DNA from: Syntrophaceae bacterium
GTDB taxonomy: Bacteria > Desulfobacterota > Desulfomonilia > Desulfomonilales > Desulfomonilaceae
Assembly (NCBI GenBank): GCA_014874425.1
Contig: JACWAG010000341.1
Coordinates: 1-20,271, forward strand
Length of the DNA: 20,271 nucleotides
Direction of reading: 5' to 3'
Position 1 is the first letter of the stretch; each line of letters opens with the position of its first letter. Under the pieces are notes generated by a model that did not search any database, was not told where the DNA came from, and saw only the letters and a program-made list of their open reading frames with translations. This document shows, in pieces, positions 8,429 through 15,765 of this stretch. The translations under genes were made by a program, and so were the position numbers.

Positions 8429-9364
8429 ATGTTCAACAGAATTCTTAAATCGTTGGGGTTTTGCGTCATTGATTCGGTCAGGGGAATTGTTGCAATCGTA
8501 CTACTTCTGGTCGCGTTGATATGTTTCGCCGGTTGCGTACCTCAGAAATCTGAATCTCCAGGGAAGGTCCAGAAGACTGTTGAACTCCATTACCAGTTGG
8601 GCGTCAATTGTTTGAACGAAGGAAAGACCCCTCAAGCAATAAAGGAACTTTTGGCGGCACAAATGCTTGCTCCAGGGAACGCTGACGTTGAACACGCCAT
8701 TGGACTGGCTTATCAACGTAAAGGCATGTATGACCAGGCGATCGAGCAATACAAGAAAGCCCTGGAGAAGGACCCAAAGTTAACGGAAGCCAAAAACAAT
8801 CTTGGGACAGCGTACTTGGCGAAGGGAGAGACTGATGAAGCGATCCCAAAATTTGAGGAATGCTTGAAAGACCCTACCTATTTAACCCCGGAAAAAGCGG
8901 CCTACAACCTTGGAGTAGCCTACAATCAAAAAAAGGACCTTGACAAGGCTATTGTTAACTATGAACGAGCGACCCTGTTAAAAGAAGATAATATTAACGC
9001 GCTATTTAACCTGGGGTTTTGCTATGAAGAAAAGAAAGATCTTGCAAAGGCGCTGGATAATTATAAGAAAGCTCTGATTGTGGACCCTTCTTTCAAAGAA
9101 GCTTTGTACAGAATGGGGTTGATTTACCAGGAACGAAAAGAATACTCGGCCGCTAATGAGGCCTTTGGCAAGGTCATAGAGATTGATCCTGAATACATGG
9201 CGGCGCATTTGAAATTGGGAGAATTGCTGCTAATCGAAGGAAAACAGGCCGAGGGGATAAAAATGCTGGAATTTGTCTCAAAAAGTGATCCGGACGGACA
9301 AATCGGACAGGAAGCGAAGCGTCTTATAGAAAACGCTTCCAAACCAAAACAGGAAAATCGGTAA
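8429..9364 (+). CDS. TPR-repeat lipoprotein
   Basis: A 311-residue protein with a hydrophobic stretch at 20-34 ending in FAGC, a lipobox-like site with Cys36 as the likely lipidated residue (Phe at -3 is less usual than Leu). From about residue 52 to 290 it is a run of roughly seven tetratricopeptide repeats with the A-x-x-x-L-G/A-x-x-Y pattern, each close to 34 residues (for example around GLAYQRKGMYDQAIEQYKKA). TPR lipoproteins of this shape include PilF/PilW pilotins and various envelope scaffolds; a pilus role would fit the pilin gene at 12765-13196 but is only suggestion. No good Shine-Dalgarno precedes the ATG, so the exact start is uncertain; a TTG at 8453 is an alternative. It follows the kinase gene by 32 bases. 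Confidence 0.85.
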   Translation: MFNRILKSLGFCVIDSVRGIVAIVLLLVALICFAGCVPQKSESPGKVQKTVELHYQLGVNCLNEGKTPQAIKELLAAQMLAPGNADVEHAIGLAYQRKGMYDQAIEQYKKALEKDPKLTEAKNNLGTAYLAKGETDEAIPKFEECLKDPTYLTPEKAAYNLGVAYNQKKDLDKAIVNYERATLLKEDNINALFNLGFCYEEKKDLAKALDNYKKALIVDPSFKEALYRMGLIYQERKEYSAANEAFGKVIEIDPEYMAAHLKLGELLLIEGKQAEGIKMLEFVSKSDPDGQIGQEAKRLIENASKPKQENR

Positions 9365-9404
9365 TTTTCGATTTTAGAAATCCCTTGGTGAAAAACTTGA
9401 TCCG

Positions 9405-9426
9405 GTTCGCCTTTTGATAGGCGAGC
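9405..9426 (+). promoter_or_regulatory. Hairpin in the leader of the IMP cyclohydrolase gene
   Basis: TCGCCT (9407-9412) and AGGCGA (9419-9424) form a perfect six-pair stem around the loop TTTGAT, extended outward by T-G and G-C pairs. It lies 24 bases before the start codon and has no following T-run, so it is not an ordinary terminator. It could mark a processing site or leader structure; no known riboswitch is recognised. Confidence 0.4.
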
Positions 9427-9450
9427 GGCTCATATAAACAGGAGTGGAGC

Positions 9451-10050
9451 ATGCCCAGGATTTATCGAGCTTTGATCAGTGTTACAGACAAAAGTGGGGT
9501 TGAAGTCTTTGCAAAGAACTTGCAGGAATTTGGAGTAGAGATCCTTTCCACTGGTGGCACCGCAAAGGCTATTGCGGCTTCAGGAGTAAATATAAAGGAA
9601 GTTTCTGAATTTACAGGGTTTCCGGAAATGCTTGACGGTAGGGTCAAGACCCTGCATCCCAAAGTTCATGGTGGAATACTCGGTATAAGGTCTAATCCAG
9701 ATCATGCACAGGCCATGAAAAAACATGGGATCGAACCGATTGACATGGTTGTCGTCAACCTCTACGCATTTGAGAAAACTATAGCTAACCAGTCGTGCTC
9801 ACTTGCCGACGCAATTGAGAACATAGATATTGGCGGGCCTACCTTGTTGCGAGCGGCGGCCAAGAATTATCCTTTTGTCACTGTAATTACTGATCCGGCA
9901 GATTACTTGACCGTGATAGATGAGATGAAAGCGAATGGAGGATCGGTTTCCGAGACCACCAATTTCAAGCTGGCAAAAAAGGTTTTCAGGCTTACCAGTC
10001 AATATGATAGAGCAATTATTGTGTATCTGGAATCAATTGGGTCCCTATGA
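9451..10050 (+). CDS. purH: IMP cyclohydrolase, stand-alone (PurH N-terminal domain)
   Basis: Closes the ring of FAICAR to give IMP, the last step of de novo purine synthesis. The 199 residues match only the MGS-like cyclohydrolase half of bifunctional PurH: ALISVTDKSGV (7-17), STGGTA (33-38), VSEFTGFPEMLDGRVKTLHP (51-70, substrate-binding), VVVNLYAFE (100-108), NIDIGGPTLLRAAAKN (124-139). The AICAR transformylase half is absent: the frame stops cleanly after the domain (YDRAIIVYLES) and purE begins about 70 bases later, with no leftover of the second domain. A separate AICAR formyltransferase must therefore be encoded elsewhere. An AGGAG (9440-9444) six bases before the ATG fixes the start. 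The symbol applies to the N-terminal half only. Confidence 0.93.
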   Translation: MPRIYRALISVTDKSGVEVFAKNLQEFGVEILSTGGTAKAIAASGVNIKEVSEFTGFPEMLDGRVKTLHPKVHGGILGIRSNPDHAQAMKKHGIEPIDMVVVNLYAFEKTIANQSCSLADAIENIDIGGPTLLRAAAKNYPFVTVITDPADYLTVIDEMKANGGSVSETTNFKLAKKVFRLTSQYDRAIIVYLESIGSL

Positions 10051-10122
10051 TCCTCCGACATCGCATTATATGATCTCAATGATTGACGTGACGGCAGATC
10101 TCCACGATGGGTGAAACATTGT

Positions 10123-10623
10123 ATGAACAATATTCAGGTTGGAATACTCATGGGGAGTGATTCAGACCTCCCAAAAATGAAAAAGGCGGCTGAGGTCTTG
10201 GATTCGTTCGGCGTGCGTTACTTCATGACTGTGGCATCTGCGCATCGCACACCAGAGCGGGTAATCGAGATTGCAAAACGGGCGGAGAGTGAAGGCTGGA
10301 AAGTCCTAATAGCCGGGGCTGGTATGGCTGCCCATCTTGCCGGGTTTCTTGCCGCCCATACTGTTGTCCCGATTGTTGGTATCCCCATGGACGCCTCTTC
10401 TCTGGGAGGAATCGACGCGTTACTTTCGACTGTCCAAATGCCTGGAGGAGTTCCCGTGGCCTGCATGGGGCTTGGGTCGAGCGGCGCCAAAAACGCAGGA
10501 CTGTTCGCCGTTGAGATGCTGGCGTGTTTTGACGCGGCTCTGCGGCAAAAGTTAAATGAATACAGAAATGAGCAGAGGAACCTAATTGAGAAAAAAGCCG
10601 AAGCAGTAGAGAATCATCGCTGA
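10123..10623 (+). CDS. purE: N5-carboxyaminoimidazole ribonucleotide mutase
   Basis: Converts N5-CAIR to CAIR in de novo purine synthesis, normally after PurK. Class I PurE landmarks: GILMGSDSDLPKM near the N-terminus, SAHRTPERV (the active-site His), IAGAGMAAHLAGFLAAHTVV, and the STVQMPGGVPVA stretch. I place the start at ATG 10123, which has a GGGTG nine bases upstream and gives the usual short N-terminus (MNNIQVGILMGSDSD); a GTG at 10111 in frame adds four residues but has no ribosome-binding site. The last 25-30 residues are charged and beyond the conserved core. No purK is adjacent. Pairing with IMP cyclohydrolase makes a small purine unit, followed by a strong terminator. Confidence 0.96.
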   Translation: MNNIQVGILMGSDSDLPKMKKAAEVLDSFGVRYFMTVASAHRTPERVIEIAKRAESEGWKVLIAGAGMAAHLAGFLAAHTVVPIVGIPMDASSLGGIDALLSTVQMPGGVPVACMGLGSSGAKNAGLFAVEMLACFDAALRQKLNEYRNEQRNLIEKKAEAVENHR

Positions 10624-10720
10624 TTTCTACAAGATTGTAAGTTTTATCCCTACACCCTATAGATGAGTTCTTCAGGTCGCTTCGATCTCTTTCGTAACCC
10701 CGAATTTCATGCCTTGTCAT

Positions 10721-10768
10721 AGTGGAACCGGCGCAGGATTGTTTGCCATGTGCCGGTAAACCACTTTT
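10721..10768 (+). terminator. Rho-independent terminator after purE
   Basis: A two-part stem: AGTGG (10721-10725) with CCACT (10761-10765), then CCGGCGCA (10728-10735) with TGTGCCGG (10749-10756, one G-T), loop of 13 bases, followed by TTT. It lies about 100 bases after the purE stop and abuts the 3' end of the convergent aldolase gene. The T-run is on the plus side. Confidence 0.75.
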
Positions 10769-10779
10769 AACAATCCCTG

Positions 10780-12072
10780 TTAGTCGTCAAAGTTACCTTT
10801 TGCGCCTTTGTCAGCATCCAGTTTGGTCCCTTTTTCGAGTATTTTTTCGCGGGTCCAGTCCGCTGGGTTCTCAATTCTTGGAGTCTTTGGCCCTAGGTCA
10901 TACGAGCCCGCTTTCAGGATTTCTTCTATCGCCAGTGAGGCTGTATCCTGACCATTGAAGACTTCTGAAATGAGTAGATACACGAAGTCCTCGACCCCTT
11001 TGATCATTCTCTCTCTTTCTACCGCTGTAAGTCCGAGAAGTTTATTTTCAAAGGGCAGGTTCAATTTCTTGTAATCACCGCCCTTCAAGCCTTTTTCCTT
11101 TGCAAAGGCCACCATTTGCTCCCACATGCTGTCGAATGGACCGGCATCCGGCATTTTGATGAAATTACCTTCCGCATCCTGAATGGCGTTTCCATATTCA
11201 TTAACTTTAAGGCCCCAAGAAACCATTTGAAGCGCTGTGGCTACGTTAGCCTTAGTCGTGTGTGTTTTCTGGGCAATTGCGCGAAGTCTATCAAAATTGT
11301 TCCCTGACGTCCCGTGCTGCGCGCCTGAGATGTGATATGGTTCAAGGGCCTTGTGGATTTTAGCGGTTAGGTCTACCTGTATACCGGCGTCCGAGGCTTC
11401 CAGTCCATGAGTGGTCCCATTATTTAAGGCAATCCAATCCGGAAAAATGTTGTTCGCGTTCAATCCCTCAATCAGGAACAGCGCTTCCTTTACGGTTGAA
11501 AGACCAGTTTTCCCCTTGATTTCACCGACTTCTGTTTCATAGCCCGACCACGCTGGCACAAACTTCGATAGTTCGAGGTTGGCTAGTAAATTGTCTGCAT
11601 CCGGTAGATGTGACGCATCGATGGCTATTGATGTCATCCCAGCGTCAAAAAGGCTCGGAATCTCTGTTTTCGCGGCTACTAGGTCCTTGTCGCTTTTGAT
11701 CCCATAATGATCAGCGTGTATCGCTACAGGTACAGTGATTCCAAGCTCGTTACAAATGGAGTCAACTAACCTAGCCATATTCCATAAACTCACAGCGCAG
11801 TACGCGTTAGCGCCACCTTCTGATTTGGCGATTTCTATTATTATTGCGGCGTTGGCTTTTTGGGCAGCCCTCAAAGCGCCATAAGCGACGAAAGAATTGC
11901 GGACACTGGCGGCGATGGCTATTGCCTTGCCTTTCCTGATCATGGCCCGGTCGATAACTTTTCCACTGACCAGCAGCGCTTTTGAATTAGGAAACAGCTT
12001 CACAACATTAGGTGGACGACCTACACTTAGAGCCTTTTCATAATCTGCGGTTGAAACACCATGAGCTGACAT
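10780..12072 (-). CDS. Class II fructose-bisphosphate aldolase-family enzyme (large form)
   Basis: A zinc-dependent class II aldolase, probably acting on fructose-1,6-bisphosphate in glycolysis or gluconeogenesis. Numbered from the start chosen here (430 residues): HADH (119-122; catalytic Asp121, zinc His122), AGMTSIAIDASH (144-155), GYETEVGEI (177-185), NNGTTHG (217-223, zinc His222) and HGTSG (253-257, zinc His253). It is longer than the usual 280-360 residues, with about 170 residues after the last zinc motif, so another ketose-bisphosphate substrate is possible. The frame extends 35 codons further to 12177, but that ATG sits at the predicted transcription start and the extra stretch has no domain. 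ATG 12072 has GGAGGG five bases upstream and begins at MSAHGVSTADYEKAL. It is transcribed alone from the promoter at 12184-12212. Confidence 0.88.
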   Translation of the reverse strand: MSAHGVSTADYEKALSVGRPPNVVKLFPNSKALLVSGKVIDRAMIRKGKAIAIAASVRNSFVAYGALRAAQKANAAIIIEIAKSEGGANAYCAVSLWNMARLVDSICNELGITVPVAIHADHYGIKSDKDLVAAKTEIPSLFDAGMTSIAIDASHLPDADNLLANLELSKFVPAWSGYETEVGEIKGKTGLSTVKEALFLIEGLNANNIFPDWIALNNGTTHGLEASDAGIQVDLTAKIHKALEPYHISGAQHGTSGNNFDRLRAIAQKTHTTKANVATALQMVSWGLKVNEYGNAIQDAEGNFIKMPDAGPFDSMWEQMVAFAKEKGLKGGDYKKLNLPFENKLLGLTAVERERMIKGVEDFVYLLISEVFNGQDTASLAIEEILKAGSYDLGPKTPRIENPADWTREKILEKGTKLDADKGAKGNFDD

Positions 12073-12177
12073 GAAACCCTCCATTATTGCTTGTTTATTG
12101 ACATTTTGAACGAATCTGTTACAGCCGCGGAGCAAATGTTGAAGTTGATGGCTCCATTGCAGCGCGCCTAATCGCAA

Positions 12178-12194
12178 AACACCATTATAGTGTT
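12178..12194. promoter_or_regulatory. Palindrome over the aldolase -10 box (possible operator)
   Basis: AACAC-CATTATA-GTGTT is a 17-base inverted repeat with a single mismatched pair, and the -10 hexamer forms its centre. A protein bound here would block RNA polymerase. The regulator is not identified. Confidence 0.45.
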
Positions 12195-12212
12195 AAAAAC
12201 GAGCGGTAACAA
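12184..12212 (-). promoter_or_regulatory. Sigma-70 promoter of the aldolase gene
   Basis: On the minus strand TTGTTA (12212-12207), a 17-base spacer, then a perfect TATAAT (12189-12184). The expected transcription start is near 12177, giving a leader of about 105 bases before the ATG at 12072. Confidence 0.65.
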
Positions 12213-12270
12213 CAGTGAAAGTTTTTGGAATAACGAGTTTTTATAATTGCAGCAAAAATTATCGTTTCAT

Positions 12271-12768
12271 TCAATAGTTTTTTGATTTTGAAGCCCTCTG
12301 GACATCAGTCACTTTGCTTATGCCACGTTCCCATTGGACCTCCGCAGGAGGATACCCGGAAGCCCTGATGATCTTTAGATCGTACTCAGTTGAACTTTTG
12401 CGCTGCGGCGCATCTTTAAGATCCAATCTAACCGCGCCAAAATGAAGTGGCTTGAAGGCGCTGGAATCGCTCAAGGTGTAGATTTTCCCTGCAAACTTGA
12501 ATTCTACGGACTTTATCCACCACAGTGTGCCATTGTGCAGTTCAACTTTTAAATATGGGCTCCCATCTTCTTCGCGGAATCTAAGATAACCTGTCACAAA
12601 AATACGTTTCAGATCTGACGGTCTCAAGGTTTCATATGGTTGAGCCACCAGGGAGTCGCGCAGCAAAAACGCGACCACAACCATAGCGCCAAAAAATACT
12701 GCTGCGATTATGACTGTGACAATATAAGTTTCATTGCGTTTTAAGGCCCTGACGAAACTTCGTTTCAT
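12271..12768 (-). CDS. Small membrane-anchored protein of unknown function, pilin-linked
   Basis: I do not recognise this 165-residue protein. It has a basic N-terminus (MKRSFVRALKRNE), one clear membrane helix at about 15-36 (IVTVIIAAVFFGAMVVVAFLL), then a soluble part of about 125 residues with alternating hydrophobic residues (LKVELHNGTLWWIKSVEFKF) that looks beta-rich and should lie in the periplasm. Its ATG overlaps the TGA of the pseudopilin gene by four bases (12765-12768), so the two are translationally coupled and probably work together. It lacks the GFTLVE prepilin motif, so it is not itself a pilin. A role in pilus or secretion-system assembly is inference from the coupling only. 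Confidence 0.75.
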   Translation of the reverse strand: MKRSFVRALKRNETYIVTVIIAAVFFGAMVVVAFLLRDSLVAQPYETLRPSDLKRIFVTGYLRFREEDGSPYLKVELHNGTLWWIKSVEFKFAGKIYTLSDSSAFKPLHFGAVRLDLKDAPQRKSSTEYDLKIIRASGYPPAEVQWERGISKVTDVQRASKSKNY

Positions 12769-13196
12769 TCCAAATCTTCCTGTGATCGTGGGACTGTGGT
12801 TATTTTACCAGTTTCCGAGTCATATTTGTGGACTATTTTGCTTCCCTTGTAATAGGCGTTCCCCGTAAAAGCCTTTTTTTCGAACCCCTCTGTTTTAATG
12901 CTCAACACCACGCCGGAGGGAGCGACAACTTGTGTTTTAATCCCATCTGGAGTTGTAAGGGTCGAATTTAGTCCATTACCTGAGATCTTGGCGTCGAAGT
13001 ATCTATGCTCCCTCGCAAAAAAATCTTCCTGGGCTTTGGCGGCGAGCATAAGCGTTTTTGCGGCCATTTCACTCATACGTCTTTCCCTATATGAGTCAAT
13101 CTCTAAAAAGTAGATCACCGCCAATACCACAATTATCAAGATGACAGTAGTCATCTCTACAAGTGTAAAGCCGGCGTTACTCCTGTGGGGTTTCAT
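12765..13196 (-). CDS. Type IV pilin-like (pseudopilin) protein
   Basis: A 143-residue protein with a class III prepilin signal: MKPHRSNAG/FTLVEM, cleaved after Gly9, leaving Phe10 and the conserved Glu at mature position 5, then a hydrophobic helix (VILIIVVLAVIYFL). The globular part has no paired Cys. This fits minor pilins and type II secretion pseudopilins; which one cannot be told. The reading frame runs 33 codons further upstream to 13295, but nothing there resembles a leader, and ATG 13196 has a GGGAG about ten bases upstream and places the prepilin motif at the normal distance from the start. It overlaps the gene at 12271-12768 by ATGA. No assembly ATPase, prepilin peptidase or secretin gene is nearby. 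Confidence 0.88.
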   Translation of the reverse strand: MKPHRSNAGFTLVEMTTVILIIVVLAVIYFLEIDSYRERRMSEMAAKTLMLAAKAQEDFFAREHRYFDAKISGNGLNSTLTTPDGIKTQVVAPSGVVLSIKTEGFEKKAFTGNAYYKGSKIVHKYDSETGKITTVPRSQEDLE

Positions 13197-13347
13197 ATCT
13201 TGCACGCTCCCTTTAAGGAAAGAGTTTAGCAATTGGTATTTGCCTTGAAAGCCGTCAAACACTCCCATCACCAAAATATTCCCAGCTTCCAACACATCGA
13301 AAATTATTCCAGCCAGGAGTCAGTGTCAAGATATTAATGTTATAAAA

Positions 13348-14199
13348 TTAAATTGTTATATTACCAATATAAACTACATCCACACCACCTGTCATAACGA
13401 CTGAATCATTATTATCTTTCCAACTCACCTCAAGCGCTCCTCCGGGAAGCTCTATTGAAACTGTGTTGTCAGTGAGCCCTTTCAATATTGTGATCACTGC
13501 CGAAGCGCAAGCCCCAGTACCACACGCCAGGGTTTCTCCGCTCCCTCTTTCCCAAACTCTCATGAGAGCCCGTGACCGATCCACCAATTTTACAAATTCG
13601 ACATTTGTCTTAGCAGGAAATATTGAATGACACTCGATAAGTTTTCCATAGAGTGACGGTGCTTTCTCAAGATCATCTTTGTCATATATTATTACGCAAT
13701 GGGGATTCCCCATCGACACAAAGGAACAGAGAAAGGTTTGCCCTGCAACATCAAGAGGATAATCCAACAAAGGGAATTGTGGACTTGTAACCTTGACCGG
13801 TATTTGAGTCGGATCAAAAATGGGCCGCCCCATATTTACCCTGGCTCTTGCAACTTGGCCCAGCCCGTCGAAAAGCAATTCAACGTCTTTTATGCCGGCC
13901 CGCGTTTCAATTCTGATATGGGTGTTTTTGGTAAGTTCATTGTCATAAACGTATTTTGCAAGACACCGGATTCCGTTTCCGCACATTTCTGCCGGCGACC
14001 CATCTGAATTTATGTAATCCATGAAGAAATCGGCAACGTTGGATTGTCTGACGACAATTAGACCATCAGCCCCGACACCAACCCGCCTGTCACAGAGACG
14101 AGACACCTGCGATGGTGAGAGAAAGACGGCGTTTTCCATGTCGTGGAAAATTACGAAGTCGTTTTTTGCGCCGTGCATTTTCTGAAATGTTATTTTCAT
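13348..14199 (-). CDS. dapF: Diaminopimelate epimerase
   Basis: Interconverts LL- and meso-diaminopimelate without a cofactor, supplying lysine and the peptidoglycan cross-linker. With the start chosen here (283 residues), the two catalytic cysteines lie in MCGNGIRC (Cys73) and ACGTGACAS (Cys226). KMHGAKNDFV (7-16), GVGADGLIVV (41-50) and GNPHCV (164-169) also match the family. The frame extends to an ATG at 14223, but ATG 14199 has AAAGG seven bases upstream and gives the normal N-terminus MKITFQKMHG. It lies 151 bases upstream of the pseudopilin gene on the same strand with no obvious terminator between, so readthrough is possible. Confidence 0.96.
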   Translation of the reverse strand: MKITFQKMHGAKNDFVIFHDMENAVFLSPSQVSRLCDRRVGVGADGLIVVRQSNVADFFMDYINSDGSPAEMCGNGIRCLAKYVYDNELTKNTHIRIETRAGIKDVELLFDGLGQVARARVNMGRPIFDPTQIPVKVTSPQFPLLDYPLDVAGQTFLCSFVSMGNPHCVIIYDKDDLEKAPSLYGKLIECHSIFPAKTNVEFVKLVDRSRALMRVWERGSGETLACGTGACASAVITILKGLTDNTVSIELPGGALEVSWKDNNDSVVMTGGVDVVYIGNITI

Positions 14200-14246
14200 A
14201 TCAATACCTTTGGGGTTAGACATAGCATGTCGAATATAAAGAGTTC

Positions 14247-14267
14247 ATTATACACAAAACTTGTATA
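14247..14267. promoter_or_regulatory. Palindrome and -10-like box between dapF and the small membrane gene
   Basis: TATACA-CAAAACT-TGTATA (14249-14267) is a perfect six-base inverted repeat. On the minus strand TATAAT (14252-14247) overlaps its edge and would serve dapF, though no good -35 lies 16-18 bases upstream. The arrangement resembles the palindrome over the aldolase -10 box but the sequences differ. Confidence 0.35.
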
Positions 14268-14277
14268 GAGAAACCCA

Positions 14278-14487
14278 ATGAAATATTTAAGCACATTCTT
14301 AACTATAATTCTTGCATGGCTTCTTTTGGACGAGTTCGTACTCAAACATAACGAAGTGGGGAAGAAATATTCAATAGTTGATAGATGGAAGGAACTAGGG
14401 AAAAGAATTCACTCGGTTATAGGCACAATTGCGGTAGCCATTCTGGTTGTTTACATGATAAGGTTAATAATCCATTTCTTCTTGTAG
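14278..14487 (+). CDS. Small two-helix membrane protein, hypothetical
   Basis: A 69-residue protein not recognised as any family. It has two hydrophobic segments, about residues 4-18 (LSTFLTIILAWLLLD) and 46-69 (SVIGTIAVAILVVYMIRLIIHFF), joined by a charged loop rich in Lys, Arg and Glu. It fills the space between divergent dapF and convergent thiolase. The Shine-Dalgarno is weak (AGAG about nine bases before the ATG). The helix-loop-helix pattern argues for a real gene, but short AT-rich frames can look like this by chance. Confidence 0.5.
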   Translation: MKYLSTFLTIILAWLLLDEFVLKHNEVGKKYSIVDRWKELGKRIHSVIGTIAVAILVVYMIRLIIHFFL

Positions 14488-14499
14488 AAGTCTCTTTGA

Positions 14500-14527
14500 G
14501 CGCAGCAGAGCATAGAACTCTGCGCGC
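14500..14527. terminator. Hairpin between the small membrane gene and thiolase
   Basis: GCGC-A-GCAGAG pairs with CTCTGC-GCGC: ten pairs, one bulged A, loop CATAGAA. It sits between two convergent genes where a bidirectional terminator is expected, but neither strand has a T-run after it. Confidence 0.45.
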
Positions 14528-14535
14528 CCAAGAAG

Positions 14536-15765
14536 TTAGATCATTTCAATTGCGCAGGCCATCGAAACACCGCCGCCGCCACAAAGCGTAGCCAGGCCAA
14601 GGGTGTTGTTACGTTTTTTCATCGCATGCATCAGGGTAACAATCAACCTTGCGCCAGTACTTCCAACAGGATGGCCTAGCCCGATACCGGAACCATTTAT
14701 GTTCGTGATATCACGATTCAGTTTGAGTTCCTTTTCACAACCAAGATATTGAGCGGCAAAGGCCTCGTTGAGTTCAATTAATTGGAAGTCGCTTAGCGCA
14801 ATACCAGATCGCTTAAGCAAGTTCTTTACCGCTGGCACGGGGCTCAAGCCCATTATGCTTGGATCACACGCACCCATTCCCGCTGCTTTTATCTTGGCGA
14901 TCGGTTTCAAACCAAGTGACTTGGCCTTTTCCATAGACATTATAACAAGGGCTGACGCGCCGTCATTGATGCCGCTTGAGTTCCCAGCCGTGACTGTGCC
15001 GGTTTTGGGGATAAATGCCGGCTGAAGCCTGGCCAAAGCTTCCATAGTCAATCCTGGCCTGAAATGTTCGTCTTTATCGAAGATTTTGGGGGCGCCTTTT
15101 TTCTGAGGAATAATTAAGGGGACGATTTCTTCGGCGAAAGAGCCATCTTTAGTGGCCCGTTCCACATTGTTGTGGCTTCTAAGAGCTATCTCATCCTGTT
15201 CCTGCCGTGATATACCTAATTTAAGCGCCACGAATTCGGCGGTATGACCCATGATGTAGGGCTTACCTCTGAAAAACTCTACGGGACCATCCTGGGGATA
15301 AGGGAGTATGTGCGAGCCGCAATGAAGTCCTGTGGTCATAGCGTCGGTTATGACGTCGTTACCCATACGGACGCCCCATCTGGCCTTTTCAACAGTGTAT
15401 GGAACTCCTGACATGTGTTCTACTCCACCAGCCAGGATAACGTCCGCTTCCCCAGCCTTTATCATTGCGGCGCCTGATAGCACAGCCTCCATCCCTGATA
15501 TGCATACCCTGTTGATTGTGACGGCCGGCACGCTATTCGGGATACCGGCGACCAATGCTCCAATACGTGTTACATTCATGGCGTCCGTTGGATTTAGGCA
15601 ACAACCAAAGCGGACATCCTCAATAATGTCCAGCTCAATACCTGCCCGTTCTATCGCAGCTTTCATTGGAACAGCCATAATACTTGACGCGTGCATATCG
15701 CGTAACGTACCGCCAAAGGTCCCTATGGCGGTCCTACAACCGGAAACAATAACTACTTCTTTCAT
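14536..15765 (-). CDS. Thiolase (acetyl-CoA acyltransferase family)
   Basis: Catalyses thiolytic cleavage or condensation of acyl-CoA, as in beta-oxidation or acetoacetyl-CoA formation. The catalytic set is complete: Cys88 (NRVCISGMEAV, acyl-carrying), NEAFAAQ, His365 (GIGLGHPVGSTGAR) and Cys395 (LCGGGGVSMA). At 409 residues it is about 15 longer than classical biosynthetic thiolases; the region after GLHCGSHILPYPQDGPVEFF looks like the place of extra length. Substrate cannot be told from sequence. An AGGAG seven bases before the ATG supports the start. No CoA transferase or hydroxyacyl-CoA dehydrogenase is adjacent. A TTGAC/GTCAA palindrome lies about 50 bases upstream. Confidence 0.93.
   Translation of the reverse strand: MKEVVIVSGCRTAIGTFGGTLRDMHASSIMAVPMKAAIERAGIELDIIEDVRFGCCLNPTDAMNVTRIGALVAGIPNSVPAVTINRVCISGMEAVLSGAAMIKAGEADVILAGGVEHMSGVPYTVEKARWGVRMGNDVITDAMTTGLHCGSHILPYPQDGPVEFFRGKPYIMGHTAEFVALKLGISRQEQDEIALRSHNNVERATKDGSFAEEIVPLIIPQKKGAPKIFDKDEHFRPGLTMEALARLQPAFIPKTGTVTAGNSSGINDGASALVIMSMEKAKSLGLKPIAKIKAAGMGACDPSIMGLSPVPAVKNLLKRSGIALSDFQLIELNEAFAAQYLGCEKELKLNRDITNINGSGIGLGHPVGSTGARLIVTLMHAMKKRNNTLGLATLCGGGGVSMACAIEMI

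Noticed and set aside
9451..10050. IMP cyclohydrolase as a truncated purH pseudogene
   Set aside because: The frame ends exactly at the domain border, the start has a strong Shine-Dalgarno, all motifs are intact, and no transformylase remnant follows.
10223..10720. 165-codon minus-strand frame
   Set aside because: Antisense to purE, whose motifs are complete; no ribosome-binding site and no recognisable domain.
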